Assembly: GCF_050003625.1 (NCBI RefSeq)
Contig: NC_134398.1
Span: 97,797,674-97,861,673 of the forward strand
Direction: 5' to 3'
DNA length: 64,000 bases
Source: Haematobia irritans
Taxonomy: Eukaryota > Arthropoda > Insecta > Diptera > Muscidae
Numbering within the stretch: the stretch's first letter is position 1; every line of letters begins with the position of its first letter. The notes under the pieces are model-generated. The model had not been told where the DNA came from. It saw only the letters and a program-made list of their open reading frames with translations, and did not search any database. The translations under genes were made by a program, and so were the position numbers. Below are positions 42,601-54,660 of this stretch, piece after piece.

Positions 42601-44026
42601 TTTGAATGAAGGAAACGGATATACAATTGTTCAACTTAAAGAAAGATATTTAATAGAAAATTATACAAAAATCCTACACATTTTTAATACAACAAGATAT
42701 TTGAACTATTTGGATGAACTAAAGGAAGATGCCTCACATCTTAATGATTTATACTTATCCCACGAAATACAACATGTAGATTTACGACTCAGAAGCATTA
42801 TTCCCCATCAAACAAGAACCAGAAGAGGTTTAATTAATATACTTGGAACTGGATTAAAATATCTTTACGGAACAATGGATAATAATGATAGAGAAGAAAT
42901 TGAGGAAAAACTACGAATTTTAGAAACAAACGGACATGATGTAATAACTCAAAGTAATAACCAGATACAAATTAATAATCAATTTGACAATCAATTAGGA
43001 AATTTGTCAAAATTATATAATGAACAAACGAAACTCTTAATTAAAACTATTACTGGTATAGACTCAATAAAAAATAATACAGCAAAAACCAATAAAATGT
43101 ATAGATTAAAATATCAAATTGATCACATGAGCAAACTATTAGATAAAGTTTGAGATTTAATTCTCGCATCTAAATTAAAAATATTAACTCGAGATATATT
43201 AAGTGATGAAGAAATTAAATTATATAACATTACATTGGATACAATGAAAGAAATTAAAATGCATTTAGCTATATATAAAATTAATATAGTTTTTATTTTA
43301 GAAATACTCCAATATAATACCAAAGAATTTCAAGAAATTTATATCCAACCAATACCGAATAAAAATAAAATGGAAATAGATATTAAAAATAAATTGTTTA
43401 TCACAAGAAACAATCAAATATATTACGATGTAAATGAAATAAAAAATCTAACAGAAATTCAAGATGAATGTATCTCTAATCTATTCAATTATAAACTGAT
43501 GAAGTGTCACTATGTAAAAAACGATAAAACAGAAATAATAGAAATTGGTCTTAATATTACAATCACAATAAATGTAAATCAAACAGTTAATCATACATAT
43601 AATAAATACCCACTAAAACTATTTGGAAACCATTTAATGCATATACAAAATTGTCAAATAGAATTGGATAAATGGTACGACAAAAGAATGTATCAAAATA
43701 TGTTAATTATTCCAAATCCTATTAGAAAAATTGAAATGTTAAATAATACCCATGAATCCTTAGAAGAAATAAAATACAATCACATAAAAAATACTAAATT
43801 TATAACAGAACTTAAATTTAAACAGAAAGTAACGAACTACACCCTATATATGTTAATTTTTGTAATCATAATTATTGTAGCATTATATGTATACATTAAA
43901 TATAAAGCAAAAGAAAATAATATAAAAGTAGCGGTCAATGTACCCTTCCCCTTAGATCCTTTGGACCACGGGCAAGAGTCTTCGTCCGGGGGTGTTATAA
44001 CCCAGCATAAACTACCTTTCCATTAA
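42557..44026 (+). pseudogene. Errantivirus-type envelope protein, one in-frame stop
   Basis: The env frame starts at ATG 42557, overlapping the end of integrase by 44 bases in another frame; in this family env is made from a spliced RNA. The product resembles insect errantivirus envelopes related to baculovirus F proteins. It has a basic cleavage site (TRTRRG, near 42820) followed by a hydrophobic fusion-peptide-like start, a long Asn-rich helical region, N-glycosylation sites, and a C-terminal transmembrane segment (about 43840-43900) with a short cytoplasmic tail. A TGA at 43151-43153 divides it into two parts, so this copy cannot make full-length env. The last codons run 34 bases into the 3' LTR. 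Confidence 0.85.
43988..43992 (+). promoter_or_regulatory. Short purine run before 3' LTR
   Basis: ggggg directly before the LTR start is at the position of the polypurine primer, but it is shorter than usual and follows ttcgtcc. Confidence 0.4.
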
Positions 44027-44673
44027 TAGAATAAAGTGATGACTCATGTTGCATACCGCAATAGTCATATTTCACAATCAATTACATGATCGATGATATT
44101 AAATTAATATAGCATTCTTATTACCAAGGCAATTAAAACCGTTCATGTTTCCGGTCAATAAAGATTTACAACAAAGGGAACAAAGAACTAAGATTCCTAT
44201 TCCCTATAATCATATTTCTGATTGTTAAGTACAGTATGTCAAGAAAGTCTTTTGAAATTGCCAAATATTTCAAATTCTAGAAATAATTGAAATATTAAAT
44301 ATTTTATTAAATTTTTAATTCTGTGTACGTATGTATACTTTGCAAAATACATAATAAAATATTTTTTTTAAAATTTCATTATATTTAATTTTGGAACAAA
44401 ACATAATTTTTATCCCATTGTCAAAACACTTTCTTGACAAACTGTATATATAGTTTTACAATAATGAATAAACTTTAGTCTTGATCAGATTATCAAACGA
44501 CGCAAACGTGTTTTATTTGGTCAGCTCATTCGGGGTTGAGCTCTTTGAAAAAGTTAGGACCATTTATCGGTGAAACTAAAAGAGAGCAAAAGCTCCATAA
44601 AAAAGATTAAAAAGGAGATTTTATCTCCTTGATATTTTTTAAAAACTCAATTAATCCATCGAGGATTAAAATT
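43993..44673 (+). repeat. Errantivirus-type element 3' LTR with two inserts
   Basis: It matches the 404-bp 5' LTR but is 681 bp long because of a 213-bp MITE with TA duplication (44232-44444) and about 62 extra bases near 44582-44643 (agagagcaaaagctcc onward) that contain a ggagattttatctcc hairpin. Apart from these it is almost identical to the 5' LTR (for example atgtata versus agta at the MITE site). Confidence 0.9.
44232..44444. mobile_element. Tc1-type MITE in the 3' LTR
   Basis: 213 bp with inverted ends cagtatgtcaagaaagtctt and the complement of aacactttcttgacaaactg, differing at two positions over about 23 bases. TA is duplicated on both sides (44230-44231 and 44445-44446). The 5' LTR shows the empty site. 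Confidence 0.92.
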
Positions 44674-44678
44674 TCTTT

Positions 44679-46660
44679 TCTAATCCCGGGCCAGCAAAAC
44701 CTGGCGGTGAGTAACTTTGTGGTAGCTCGGACGGCTGGGTGTGACAAATTATGCATCATCGAAATTATCCTATTCCGAAAAATTTCCGGAATGTAGGGAC
44801 GAACTCGTCGTTGCATCGCATATTAATTGGTCGTTAGAACCTGGGATAGAAAAATATTTTAATGTCATCGACTTCATTTGCGTACCTGAGTTTTCAAGCA
44901 TTTGCTGAAGCTGCGTATCACTTTTCTGTGCGGCCGCCATTCGTGAAAAATCCACGACACATTCGATCGATTCAATGCGAGAAAGTGCATCGGCCGTTGC
45001 GTTCTCTACACCAGGGGTATGGCGAATATCGGTAGTGAATTGGCTTATAAAGTCGAGCTGACGTATCCTGCGTGGGGAAGCTTTTTCCAGTTTTTGGCGA
45101 AATGCAAAAATAAGCGGACGATGGTCGGTAACGATGTAACAGGATCGGCCTTCAATCATATATCGAAAGTAGCAAACAGCTTGGTACATCGCTGACAGCT
45201 CTCGATCATATGTAGAGTATTTTTGCTGCGTACTTGTGAATCTCTTTGAATAAAATCCGAGAGGCTGTAAATTGCCATTGACGTTTTGGTGAAGAACCGC
45301 TCCACTGCAGTATCGGACGCATCAACGAAGATTGCCAATTCAGCTTCTGCAGACGGATGTGCTAAAATCGTTGCGTTTGCTAGCTCAGTCTTACACCGTT
45401 CGAATGCAGCTTCCGTGGACGTAGACCACACTAAGGGCGTTTGATCTTTTTTTTTGTGTTGCCAACTATCATCTGTTGTAGTTGCATAAGATACGAAATT
45501 GCTTTTGGCAAGAACTTCCTATAAAAATTTACCATGGCGATAAACCTTTTAAGCTCTTGGGCCACACTCGGTTTCGGAAAATCTTGAATTACGGCTATTT
45601 TTTCAGGTAAAGGGCGAATTCCATCAGCGTTGACCAGGTGACCAAGAAATTTGATTTCGGTTTTACCAAATTCACACTTCTTGAGGTTGATGGCTAGGTG
45701 ATTTTCCCGAAGGCGGTGAAAAACTTCGGCCAGATATTGGCGATGTTGTTCAATCGAAGGTGACGCAACACAAATATCGTCGATATACCGGAAAACATAA
45801 TCCAATCCTCGTAACACCTCGTTGATAAGCCTTTGAAACGTCTGGGCGGCGTTACAAAGACCGAACGTTATGAATTTAAATTCGTATAGGCCGAATGGCG
45901 TACTAATAGCAGTTTTCGGAACATCATCAGGATGAATTGGCACCTGGTGGAAAGCCTTTTGTAGATCAATTTTTGAAAAGTTTTTAAATATGGCAACGGA
46001 TAACGATCCGATAACGTCTGGGCGTTCAAATCAAGCAACTAAGTGCAACGGACTGGACCAGTTGCTGTTGGACGGCTGGCAAATACCGGTTTTCATGAGG
46101 AATTCAAACTCTTTTTTTGCAGCGGCGAGCTTTTCTGGCGAAAGACGTCTAGGTCGGCAGAAAACAGGCTGGCCTGTCGTTTCTATGCGATGAAAGATCG
46201 TTGATTTAGTCGTTGAACCATATGGCGAAAGTCGGGTGATGTCGGCGAAATTTTGCAAAATATCCGCAAACGTTGCTGTAGGATCGTATGTTCGAATGAC
46301 AGCTGCGACAGGAGACTTGGATGACGAAAGCTGGGATACAAGACCAGTCTTGTTGTCGATAAGTCGGTTGCGTCATAAATCGATAAGCAAGTCGTTATAA
46401 AATCGGAGTCGATAATGTCACCCACAATGACGTCACGTCGGCAATGACGAATGACCAGTGGAAATCACGACCGAGGCCAAGATCAAGTTTTATGCGCTGC
46501 TTCCCTATTACCTTAATGGGGCGTACAGCATAACAGCAGAAGGACGGATGTCAGAAGACTTGGAGGCCAGTGGCAAAACGGAAACATCGGCGCCGCTGTC
46601 AACCAAAAAAGTATTATTTGTTTTCTTATCTCTTACTTGTAAGCGAAAAATTTGGCATCT
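44679..46660 (-). pseudogene. Gypsy copy 2 pol: protease, RT, RNase H, integrase start
   Basis: On the minus strand, pieces identical in layout to copy 1 appear. Protease lies at about 46458-46660; RT at 46031-46258 and 45431-45943 (RYIDDIC); RNase H at 44770-45431; and the integrase zinc region (NLSHPAVRATTKLLTARFCW) at 44690-44780. The same frameshifts and the same RT deletion after SSPLHLV as in copy 1 are present. One residue in the RT differs (FKFITFG versus FKFMTFG). Confidence 0.9.
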
Positions 46661-46668
46661 GGATGAAC

Positions 46669-47622
<954 letters not shown>

Positions 47623-47737
47623 ATATACAATATGAACAATACTTTTTCCATTTTGATGATCCGTTCAATATCACTGATGAAATAAGGCTACCTTATATAT
47701 AATTCTTTAATATATCCATATTTAATTTTACTTTCAG

Positions 47738-47967
47738 TCTGTATTATGATGTTTTCCCATGGAGTGGGACTAGGGTGGCTTTCACCAACTTTATCGAAAT
47801 TACAATCGGATTCTTCACCCTTGCATTTTACAGTTTCAGTTGAAGACGCATCTTGGATAGGTTCTCTTCTAGGTCTTGGCAGTCTATGCGGAAATATTGT
47901 CATTGGTTTTTTGCAAAACATAATAGGACGCAAAGTCTGCATGTACATATTAGCAGTACCTCATGTT
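47738..47967 (+). CDS. Exon of an MFS sugar transporter (Tret1-like)
   Basis: A pyrimidine-rich acceptor (ttttactttcag) precedes 47738 and a strong donor GTAAGT follows 47967. The exon adds two bases to a split codon, then about 76 codons. The protein has FSHGVGLGWLSPTLSKLQ, DASWIGSLLGLGSLCGN and NIIGRKVCMYILAVPH. These are transmembrane helix 1 (end), helix 2 and the GRK loop of the sugar porter family, where the first helices of Tret1-like trehalose/sugar transporters lie. The product would move sugars across the plasma membrane. Neighbouring exons are outside the window or lost among transposons; the start codon is in an upstream exon. This is the only clear host gene piece. Confidence 0.85.
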
Positions 47968-48362
47968 GTAAGTATAAAATGCAAATATATTTGTATACAC
48001 GCCTCAGAGGCATTCCTTTAGAGTACAAATACTGGTAATAATAAACTAATATGACATTCATTCCGGCTGCTCAAAATTGGACGAAAGTCATATTTGTTGC
48101 TATATGTTGAGCGTATTATAGACCGACCATGCATACAAAGGGTCCGAATTCCTATCAGTAATTTTCGTCTTTCGAACTTATTTTTATTGGAAAAAAATTA
48201 TTTGTTTGTAGTTAAATTTTATAGTTTTTATCGCAACTTAATGAAATCTTTTTTTAAGTATGTCTCAAACATTTTATGAACTAAACGTGAGTATAAAGTT
48301 CAATGGCCGTACACATAAGATCAATATGAACTAAAGCAAACGAAGATTTTCGTACGATTCCC
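47968..48362. other. Intron-like sequence after the sugar transporter exon
   Basis: It begins with the donor gtaagtataaaa. No further exon was recognised. AT-rich. Confidence 0.5.
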
Positions 48363-48633
48363 AAAAAAAAAATCTGATTCAATCACGAAATTAATTGATC
48401 CAATTATTTTTTTAATTGAAATGTCTTCAATCACAGAAATGATAGTATCAATTAAAAAATTAATTGAAGGTCATTTAAAAAATTAATTGGTCCAATTAAA
48501 AAATTAGTTGATACTATTAATTTTTGTGATTGATTTTTGTTTCAATTAAAAAATTTGAAATTTTTTATTGAATGTTGTTTAAAACTCAATTAAAATTTTA
48601 ATTGGAAAGTTTTTCGTGAATTTTTTTTCTGTG
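48363..48633. mobile_element. MITE rich in TTAATTG words, copy 2
   Basis: Reverse-complement relative of 20676-20961: ctgattcaatcacgaaatta, cttcaatcacagaaatgata and aaaactcaattaaaatttta all have counterparts in the right order. The right end ttctgtgta still resembles the TIR; the left end has degraded to an A run. Confidence 0.8.
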
Positions 48634-49446
48634 TATGGTGATTTGGCGCCAATGATTTTCTTCTTTACTTTTAATTAATTTTTTCTTCTATGAGATGATG
48701 TAATTTCGTGAACTGCAGTTAAAAAGTACAACAGGGCATTAAAATTTCCTGGTTTCAACAACGCTTTGTGGAAATCTCAAAATCGAATCGAAAATTGTTT
48801 CCTATAGAACAGTTCACTTTTTTTGGGTGCAAGTGATTTATAACATTTTATTTTATAAAATTTGCCTTAAATCTATAAATCACATTGTTGGGAACACACA
48901 AGCCGATTTAAAGAAACGTTACACAGTGGTCCAACTCGCTATTTTGGAAATATTTCTGAAACTATTGAACGATAGCCAATTTTTTTTTTTGTCCGACGAG
49001 ATTCTAAGATTCTACCACATTCATTTTGCTAGTGTTAACCATCCACGGAACTACGAGCGAAAACATAATTTCGGATATATTTGTGAATTTATTAAAAACA
49101 CATTAAGCACGAATTCATAAAATGTGCAGGTAATGTGATACACCATAATGTAGATTTTTTTGTAAAAAAAAAATAAATGCAATATATGTATGTATTGCAA
49201 TTGCATACATTTTGTGCTTATTTAGTACTCGTCAGTTATTTACATCCGAAAATTAATAAAATGAAAATAGACCTTTCGAGCGCAGGTAAATGTGATTTTT
49301 TCAACTGGCACAAAGAAAGAGTTGAAAAAATCAAATTGATCTTTGATTGGCTCTTTCTCTGAAAGCCACGATCTATTCAGCTTGACTTAGTTATTCGTAT
49401 GTTGTTAGATGGATAAAAAGCTACTATACCACATTACCAAACTGTA
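48634..49446. other. Non-coding stretch
   Basis: Shares ggtgatttggcgccaa with 21285-21300. A small-element end (agttcactttttttgggtgc) lies near 48811. A frame of 97 codons (48827-49120) has no recognisable domain and is not called. Confidence 0.4.
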
Positions 49447-49746
49447 CATTCAAAAAAGTGAACTTTCTATTTCACTAAGCCAATTTAACTTAATTTTAGT
49501 TCATGGAATTATTATGTTTGGAGAAAGTTTTCTTTACTCTAATAATTTTTTGCATACGTTAGTTAAATGAACTAAAAAACGGGGGAAAATTATACACAAA
49601 TTAAACATAAAGATTTACTAAATTCGTCATATCGGCGTGATGCCAGACTTTGTAATACTGTTTAGTTAAACTTTTCTACAAATATTCAAAATTTTCTAAA
49701 ATTAACCCAAAGTTTTCTTCCTGTTGAGTTCACTGTTTTTTCAGTG
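49447..49746. mobile_element. Probable MITE, 300 bp
   Basis: Left end cattcaaaaaagtgaact and right end agttcactgttttttcagtg are imperfect inverted repeats. TA lies on both sides (49445-49446 and 49747-49748). No coding capacity. The end words resemble other small elements nearby. Confidence 0.55.
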
Positions 49747-51924
49747 TACCACATTTGCTGCACTTACTCTATTACACGCAAAAATATCTTCTTAACCCTG
49801 GAAAGTCATCCTTATTTTTTGTACACTAACGTCATCCTTAGTCATTTTGGCTACGCTATAATTGGCATCGTGAACAAAAATAAGAACCAAAATTTTTAGT
49901 TTATTTCCTTATTCAATTTGTTTTTATAAAATGATTGTATTGGTATAACTTAAATGTATCATTTCCCAATCGACCAAACTGCATTTTAAATCGAAAATGG
50001 AATTACGCGTCGTCATTTTGACGAAGGATGACTGTCCAGGGTTAAAGGAAATTTTAGACCAACGAATCATTGTATGGAAATTTCGTTTCGCGGTAAAAAA
50101 AAGTATTTAACTCAATAAGGAAAATTTGCAACGCTTTGAATTAAATATTTCAACGATAACACTGTGACAATTTGAATAAACTCAAATTGGAGTTGATTAT
50201 AGTTGCCACAGTTATTGAAAATTTTACGGGTACACTTAGGCTTGCCAGATCCAATTTGTCAAAAAGCTTGACATTGACCAAAAAAAAAACTTGATTAAAA
50301 AAAAAACAACTTGACAAATAAACAACTCATACTTTTGAGTTTAATTTAATTTTTTATTACTTTTTTATTTATTTATTTATTTCACATATTATCCTACACA
50401 ACAAGATTTTAATCTTATAATTACAGTGTAGGAGTACAAACGCACATTAGTCGAGCGAACTTTTTTTAATAAAAATTATTACAATAAAAGCAAAAATATC
50501 ATAAAAAGTAGAAATAACGGAAACCATGTAGTCTTTATATATTTTGAAGGAAACTTATTATGCCACATATAATTCGTATTATTACACCCAGAAAAAGTGA
50601 CCCCTTCTTTAAGTTAAAATGAACTAATTTTGAAGAAAGTTAAACTTCGTATAGCTCCAAAGACATTTTCATTTGTTTGCACGATGTGATTTTCTTAGCA
50701 ATTAGGAAAAATGCATTCTATATTTTAGTTAATATTTTTCAATATTTTTGTACAACTATACTATAGAATAAAAACGTTTAACTGAATTGAATTCATATAT
50801 GGAATGGATTTTATTAAACGTTTTCCATTCATTTGCACAAATCTTACATATTTGTAGTAAATCTTTTGCTTCAAAATTTGAACTGCTTACTTACGTTTTT
50901 AAATATAATTTTATTTATTTATATAGGTGCATTTTTTCTTCAATGTTTTATTAATATATTAAATATTTTTATTAAGAATCAACAGCATCGACTGGTCTTG
51001 AAATATTAGTTTATTATTCCACTATTTCCAATTTCCATGTATTGTTATCAAATGGAAAACGTACACCCAGAAAAAAGTGCCTTCGAAACTAAAGGAAAAA
51101 ATTTTCATCAATATAGTTTATCCATTTTATTTCCATCACGGTAAATTTTTGTGAAAAATAATAAAATTTACTCGTTTCAGTAAAAAAAAATCCTAAACTG
51201 TAAGCAGTTAGGAATAGTTCATTAACTAGAATAAGGCATGGAATTTTACTCATACTATTTTCTTCGCTGGGTATAAGAATTTACTACTGAAAAAGAAAAT
51301 TTTATTCACCGATAACAAAGCATTCGTAAAAATAAACAAAAACCGAACTAAAACCAAGTTTCCTCAAATTTAGTAAGATTTCTTATAAAATGATAATTCA
51401 GACTTCCTTTATTATAGAAAACTTTTCATACATACGAATAACACTTGGCATAGAAAATTATTTTAGTTCATTCGTACTAAGAAGTATTCAATCCTTTCAG
51501 AACTTAAGGAAACTCACTTGTTAGAATATAGGAAAATTTCCTACATTTCTTGTATGTACCTGTAATCGATACCTGTCTTTGATGTAATCCATATGTTTGC
51601 GCGTGGGTTGTTTTTTAGTTGGAATCGCGTTGTTATGGTATACGGAGAGATTGCTAAAAAATAATATAGTAAAATAATATTATAAAAAACAAATAAAATA
51701 TATAAAATATTTGTTATTTTAAATTAGTGAGAAAAATGTTCGTTTTTTGAAAATTGGTTTATAAAAAAAACACCAGCAGAATAACAACCCCTTCATTCGA
51801 CTTCATTTTGGAATCTTCAATTATCAGGTAATATTCAGAGACGCTAACCTTTTGTAAAAAAATTGGTTTTGGATTTTTTTGTTTATATTTGTAGGTATTG
51901 AAATTGTAAAAGGTGCACGCTCAC
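49747..51924. other. AT-rich stretch with small-element ends
   Basis: No gene. A (ATTT)n run is near 50365-50382. Element-like ends cacccagaaaaagtg occur at 50586 and cacccagaaaaaagtg at 51064. The latter may pair with cgctgggta near 51266-51274 to define a 210-bp element, with weak support. Confidence 0.35.
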
Positions 51925-52240
51925 AAAAAATCGCTTCTGTAACATATACTCCCAAACATATTTTGCTTCAAGCATATACATTTTTGGCTATTGCCCAAAC
52001 ATTTATATGTTTGATCTCTTCCAATATATAATATGTTTGAAAGCATATTGGTCTAAACAATATATGTTTGGGTAGTCTAAGTTCCAAACATTTTGTATTT
52101 TTGCATCCAAATTCAATAATGTTGTCTTCCAAAAAACAATATGTTATTATGTGAACATATAATATGTTTGGAAGCATTTTGCACCCAAAAATATTATATG
52201 CTTAAAAAAATTCTCCCAAACAATATTGTGCTCAAAATTT
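51925..52240 (+). repeat. CAAACATAT-rich repeat, second copy
   Basis: About 315 bases dominated by caaacatat, atatgtttg and similar words on both strands, homologous in part to 4058-4205. Able to form many short stems. No coding capacity. Confidence 0.5.
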
Positions 52241-52484
52241 TATTTATTTACTTATATTTACAATCATAATGAATTATGAAAATAAACAGGTAATATAGGT
52301 GCTAACAACATAGGTTTTCGACCTGAATGCTCAAAATTTTGTTTCTGCCCAATTGTATATTCCCCCACATCTTTCTCACTTCCACGAGATGTTTTAGTTC
52401 TTAGCACCTTTTTCTGTAATACAAACATTGTAGAAGAAATTATTCAATTGTATGATTTTTTTATTTTAATTTTACCTTTTGCCG

Positions 52485-52556
52485 GACGGGGATTCGAACA
52501 GCGGACCACACAGTTTGTAAGGATCAAAGAAGTAGCTGATCAATTGCCCAAGGAAA
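52485..52556 (-). other. tRNA-like relic
   Basis: On the minus strand, ctgttcgaatccccgtccgg carries a B-box/T-arm sequence followed by an acceptor-like gtccggc. An A-box-like stretch (gcaattgatcagc) lies about 45 bases upstream. The T stem pairs at only three of five positions and the 5' acceptor strand is not matched, so this is more likely a degraded SINE head than a tRNA gene. Confidence 0.35.
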
Positions 52557-52648
52557 AATAAAATGTTAATTTTGTAATAACAAGCAACAACCACCAACTT
52601 AATTCAATATCGCTCCCTGTTAAATAGCGCTCCAAGCTACTAAACACA

Positions 52649-54636
52649 TTATTTACCGAAAAGGTCATATATCGTTTTGTTACATTTTTGGGCCATTTTG
52701 TAATTATCCTTGTTGTATATGTTTGATTTTTCAAATCTTTCGGAGAAGCCTGGGACATATGTCATCTTTTTGAAAACCATAGCTGTGGCTTCCTGTTTGT
52801 CATCATTTGTATCTTTTTTATTTTTCACGTACTTTAGAAGATCGCTAATTGTCTTATTGGGGAAGTCATTTTGTTGTAGAATCTGTCGTATTTTCTTCTC
52901 GTTAGCCTTATGAAATTTTACGTCGCTTATGTTTAAAACCCTGTTTATAAAATTTGTAGCAGTGTTGATCTTAATACGTCGAGGATGATTGGAGTGAAAG
53001 TAGATTAGTCTTCCCGATGCTGGGTTCTTTTCGTACCAGTTTAATCTTAGTTGATTGCTGTGTCTTTGAACCACTGTGTCAAGATAAGGCAATTTTCCTT
53101 CGTTTTCACATTCCATTGTGAATTGAAGTTGTCGATTAAATGCGTTAAGAGTCGTCAATGTGTTGTCTATTTCGTCTTTGTCTATGATGCAAAATATGTC
53201 ATCAACATATTTAGTCAGAAATCTTGGCTTTTTTGAGAATTTATTCATTGCGTCGTCTAATAATTCCTCCATTATGATATCTGCGACTATGGGAGATATA
53301 GGAGATCCCATAGGCATTCCTTTTGTTTGTTCAAATATCTTATCGTCATATGTGAAATATCTGGAGTCCTTAATGCATAGTGTCACTATTTGTAAAAACA
53401 AATGCATTGGTATTTTGGTGAATTCTTGTATTATAGCCCATTTTTCTTTAATCGTCCTTATCGCTAGATTTATAGGTACACTGGGAAATAGAGATACCAC
53501 GTCGAAAGAAATTAGCAATTCGTTGTCATGTATTGTTTGTTGGTTTATTCTTTTCTTAAATTCTATCCCATCCTTTATATTATACTTCGAATCCTTCGTG
53601 AGATTTTTCAATATGTCTGTTATGTATTTTGATACGTTATACGTAGGGGAATTAATGGACGAACAAATGGGTCTGTGAAGTGTCCCTTCCTTATGAATTT
53701 TTGGGAGTCCATATATCCTTGGAGCTGTGGCAGTCAATTTATATTTTTCGTTCGCATTTAATATATTAATTTTGAATAATTTCTCTACCAATTTATTGTT
53801 CTTGGTCTGTAATCCTGACGTAGGATCTCGTTTTAGCCTGCGGTATGTGCACATATCACCTAATACAGTTTTCATTTTATATTCGTAGTCATCTTTTTTC
53901 ATGGCTACCGTTTTTCCCCCTTTGTCTGCACTCAGGATTAATATGTCTTTGTTTAATTTTAGAAATTGTCTCACTTCCCCCACTGTGTCTAATATGAATT
54001 TGTCTCTTTTATCCAGTTTTTCTCTTCGTAGATGGTCATCTATCAACGTCATTGAGCTTAACATGGAATCGGGCAACACTCAGTGATAAGAGAGAAGTTC
54101 ACCAATGTGGTATCACAATGGACTGAATAGTCTAAGTGAGCCGATACATCGGGCTGCCACCTAACCTAATCTAACCTATCTATCAACGCAACAAGTTTTA
54201 TTCTAGCGTTCTCTTGTTGCTCTTTACTTTCTAATGTTTGAACACACTCTCCTCCTTCCGCTATTACATTAAACAATGGGAAAGTTGTTCTTGTCGTAGG
54301 GAGAGAGAATTTTGGTCCCAACGAGAGCAACCATTGAACGTTTGGTGGTATGTGTTTGTCTGTGTTATTGACGAAGCAATCGTCATTGCGCTTGAAATTG
54401 AGTTCAGCATGTTGTTGTTGTTTTAGTGTAGCTAACTTCTTGATGTGTGTTGAATTGAAGCTCTTGTTGTGAGAGGCGCGAATGATGATGTTTTCACTCT
54501 CAATAAATAGTGATAGATCTTCTCCATCCATAAGATTACTAAGTCGTTCTCTCAGTGCTGCCGCTAGTGAAAAATTGAGTGAAGTAGAGTTTGGAAAAAA
54601 GAGGAGTAGATTGAATAAAATTGAAGTAGCATACAT
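52649..54636 (-). pseudogene. Penelope-like RT
   Basis: From ATG near 54636 (MYATSILF) the first 150 residues include KHIPPNVQWLLSLGPKFSLP, typical of the Penelope N-terminal region. After the SINE, frame 52649-54048 has LSADKGGKTVAMKKDDY, YGLPKIHKEGTLHRPICS, LISFDVVSLFPSVPI, KGMPMGSPISPIVADIIME and the catalytic RFLTKYVDDIF. It then runs to the thumb region and ends TIYDLFGK. The frames on both sides of the SINE agree once one target-site copy is discounted, so the SINE is the only interruption before the terminal stop. The missing endonuclease may be a 3' truncation of the element. Confidence 0.88.
54049..54177 (+). mobile_element. 5'-truncated SINE in the Penelope-like element
   Basis: 129 bp, starting tcattgagcttaacatgg (inside the SINE body) and ending in the CCTAA-type tail. 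An 11-bp target duplication atctatcaacg lies at 54038-54048 and 54178-54188. Confidence 0.95.
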
Positions 54637-54660
54637 TTGTGAAAACAAACAATAGGATTC

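Larger units (their letters stand above)
37255..44673 (+). mobile_element. Errantivirus-type LTR retrotransposon with env and zinc fingers
   Basis: This 7.4-kb element lies in gypsy copy 2 with a 5-bp target duplication tcttt (37250-37254 and 44674-44678). Order: 5' LTR, tRNA-Ser-type primer site, repeat-rich leader, gag, damaged protease, RT/RNase H, two C2H2 zinc fingers, integrase, env, 3' LTR. The layout follows the 17.6/297/ZAM group of insect errantiviruses. This is an endogenous insect element with several inactivating breaks. The zinc fingers in pol are not a usual part of this family as I know it. Confidence 0.92.
35848..46668 (-). mobile_element. Gypsy element copy 2, split by an env-bearing element
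   Basis: On the minus strand this copy runs from the protease region (46668) to the integrase region at 44679, is interrupted at 37255-44673, and resumes at 37254 down to its LTR (35848-36105). It is nearly identical to copy 1 from 27049 on and shares its odd RT deletion and frameshifts. It keeps about 23 bases that copy 1 lost near the integrase end (29803 in copy 1; 36478-36500 here). At 46668 the sequence flips into a plus-strand LTR. Confidence 0.9.
52649..54648 (-). mobile_element. Penelope-like retroelement, RT part, split by SINE
   Basis: A single long minus-strand coding region for a Penelope-like reverse transcriptase, interrupted only by a SINE fragment at 54049-54177. The coding sequence ends at a TAA (52649) just after the RT. 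The GIY-YIG endonuclease that normally follows in Penelope elements is not seen. No terminal repeats were recognised. Confidence 0.88.

Noticed and set aside
48827..49120. A 97-codon plus-strand frame
   Set aside because: No recognisable domain, AT-biased codons, no splice or start context.
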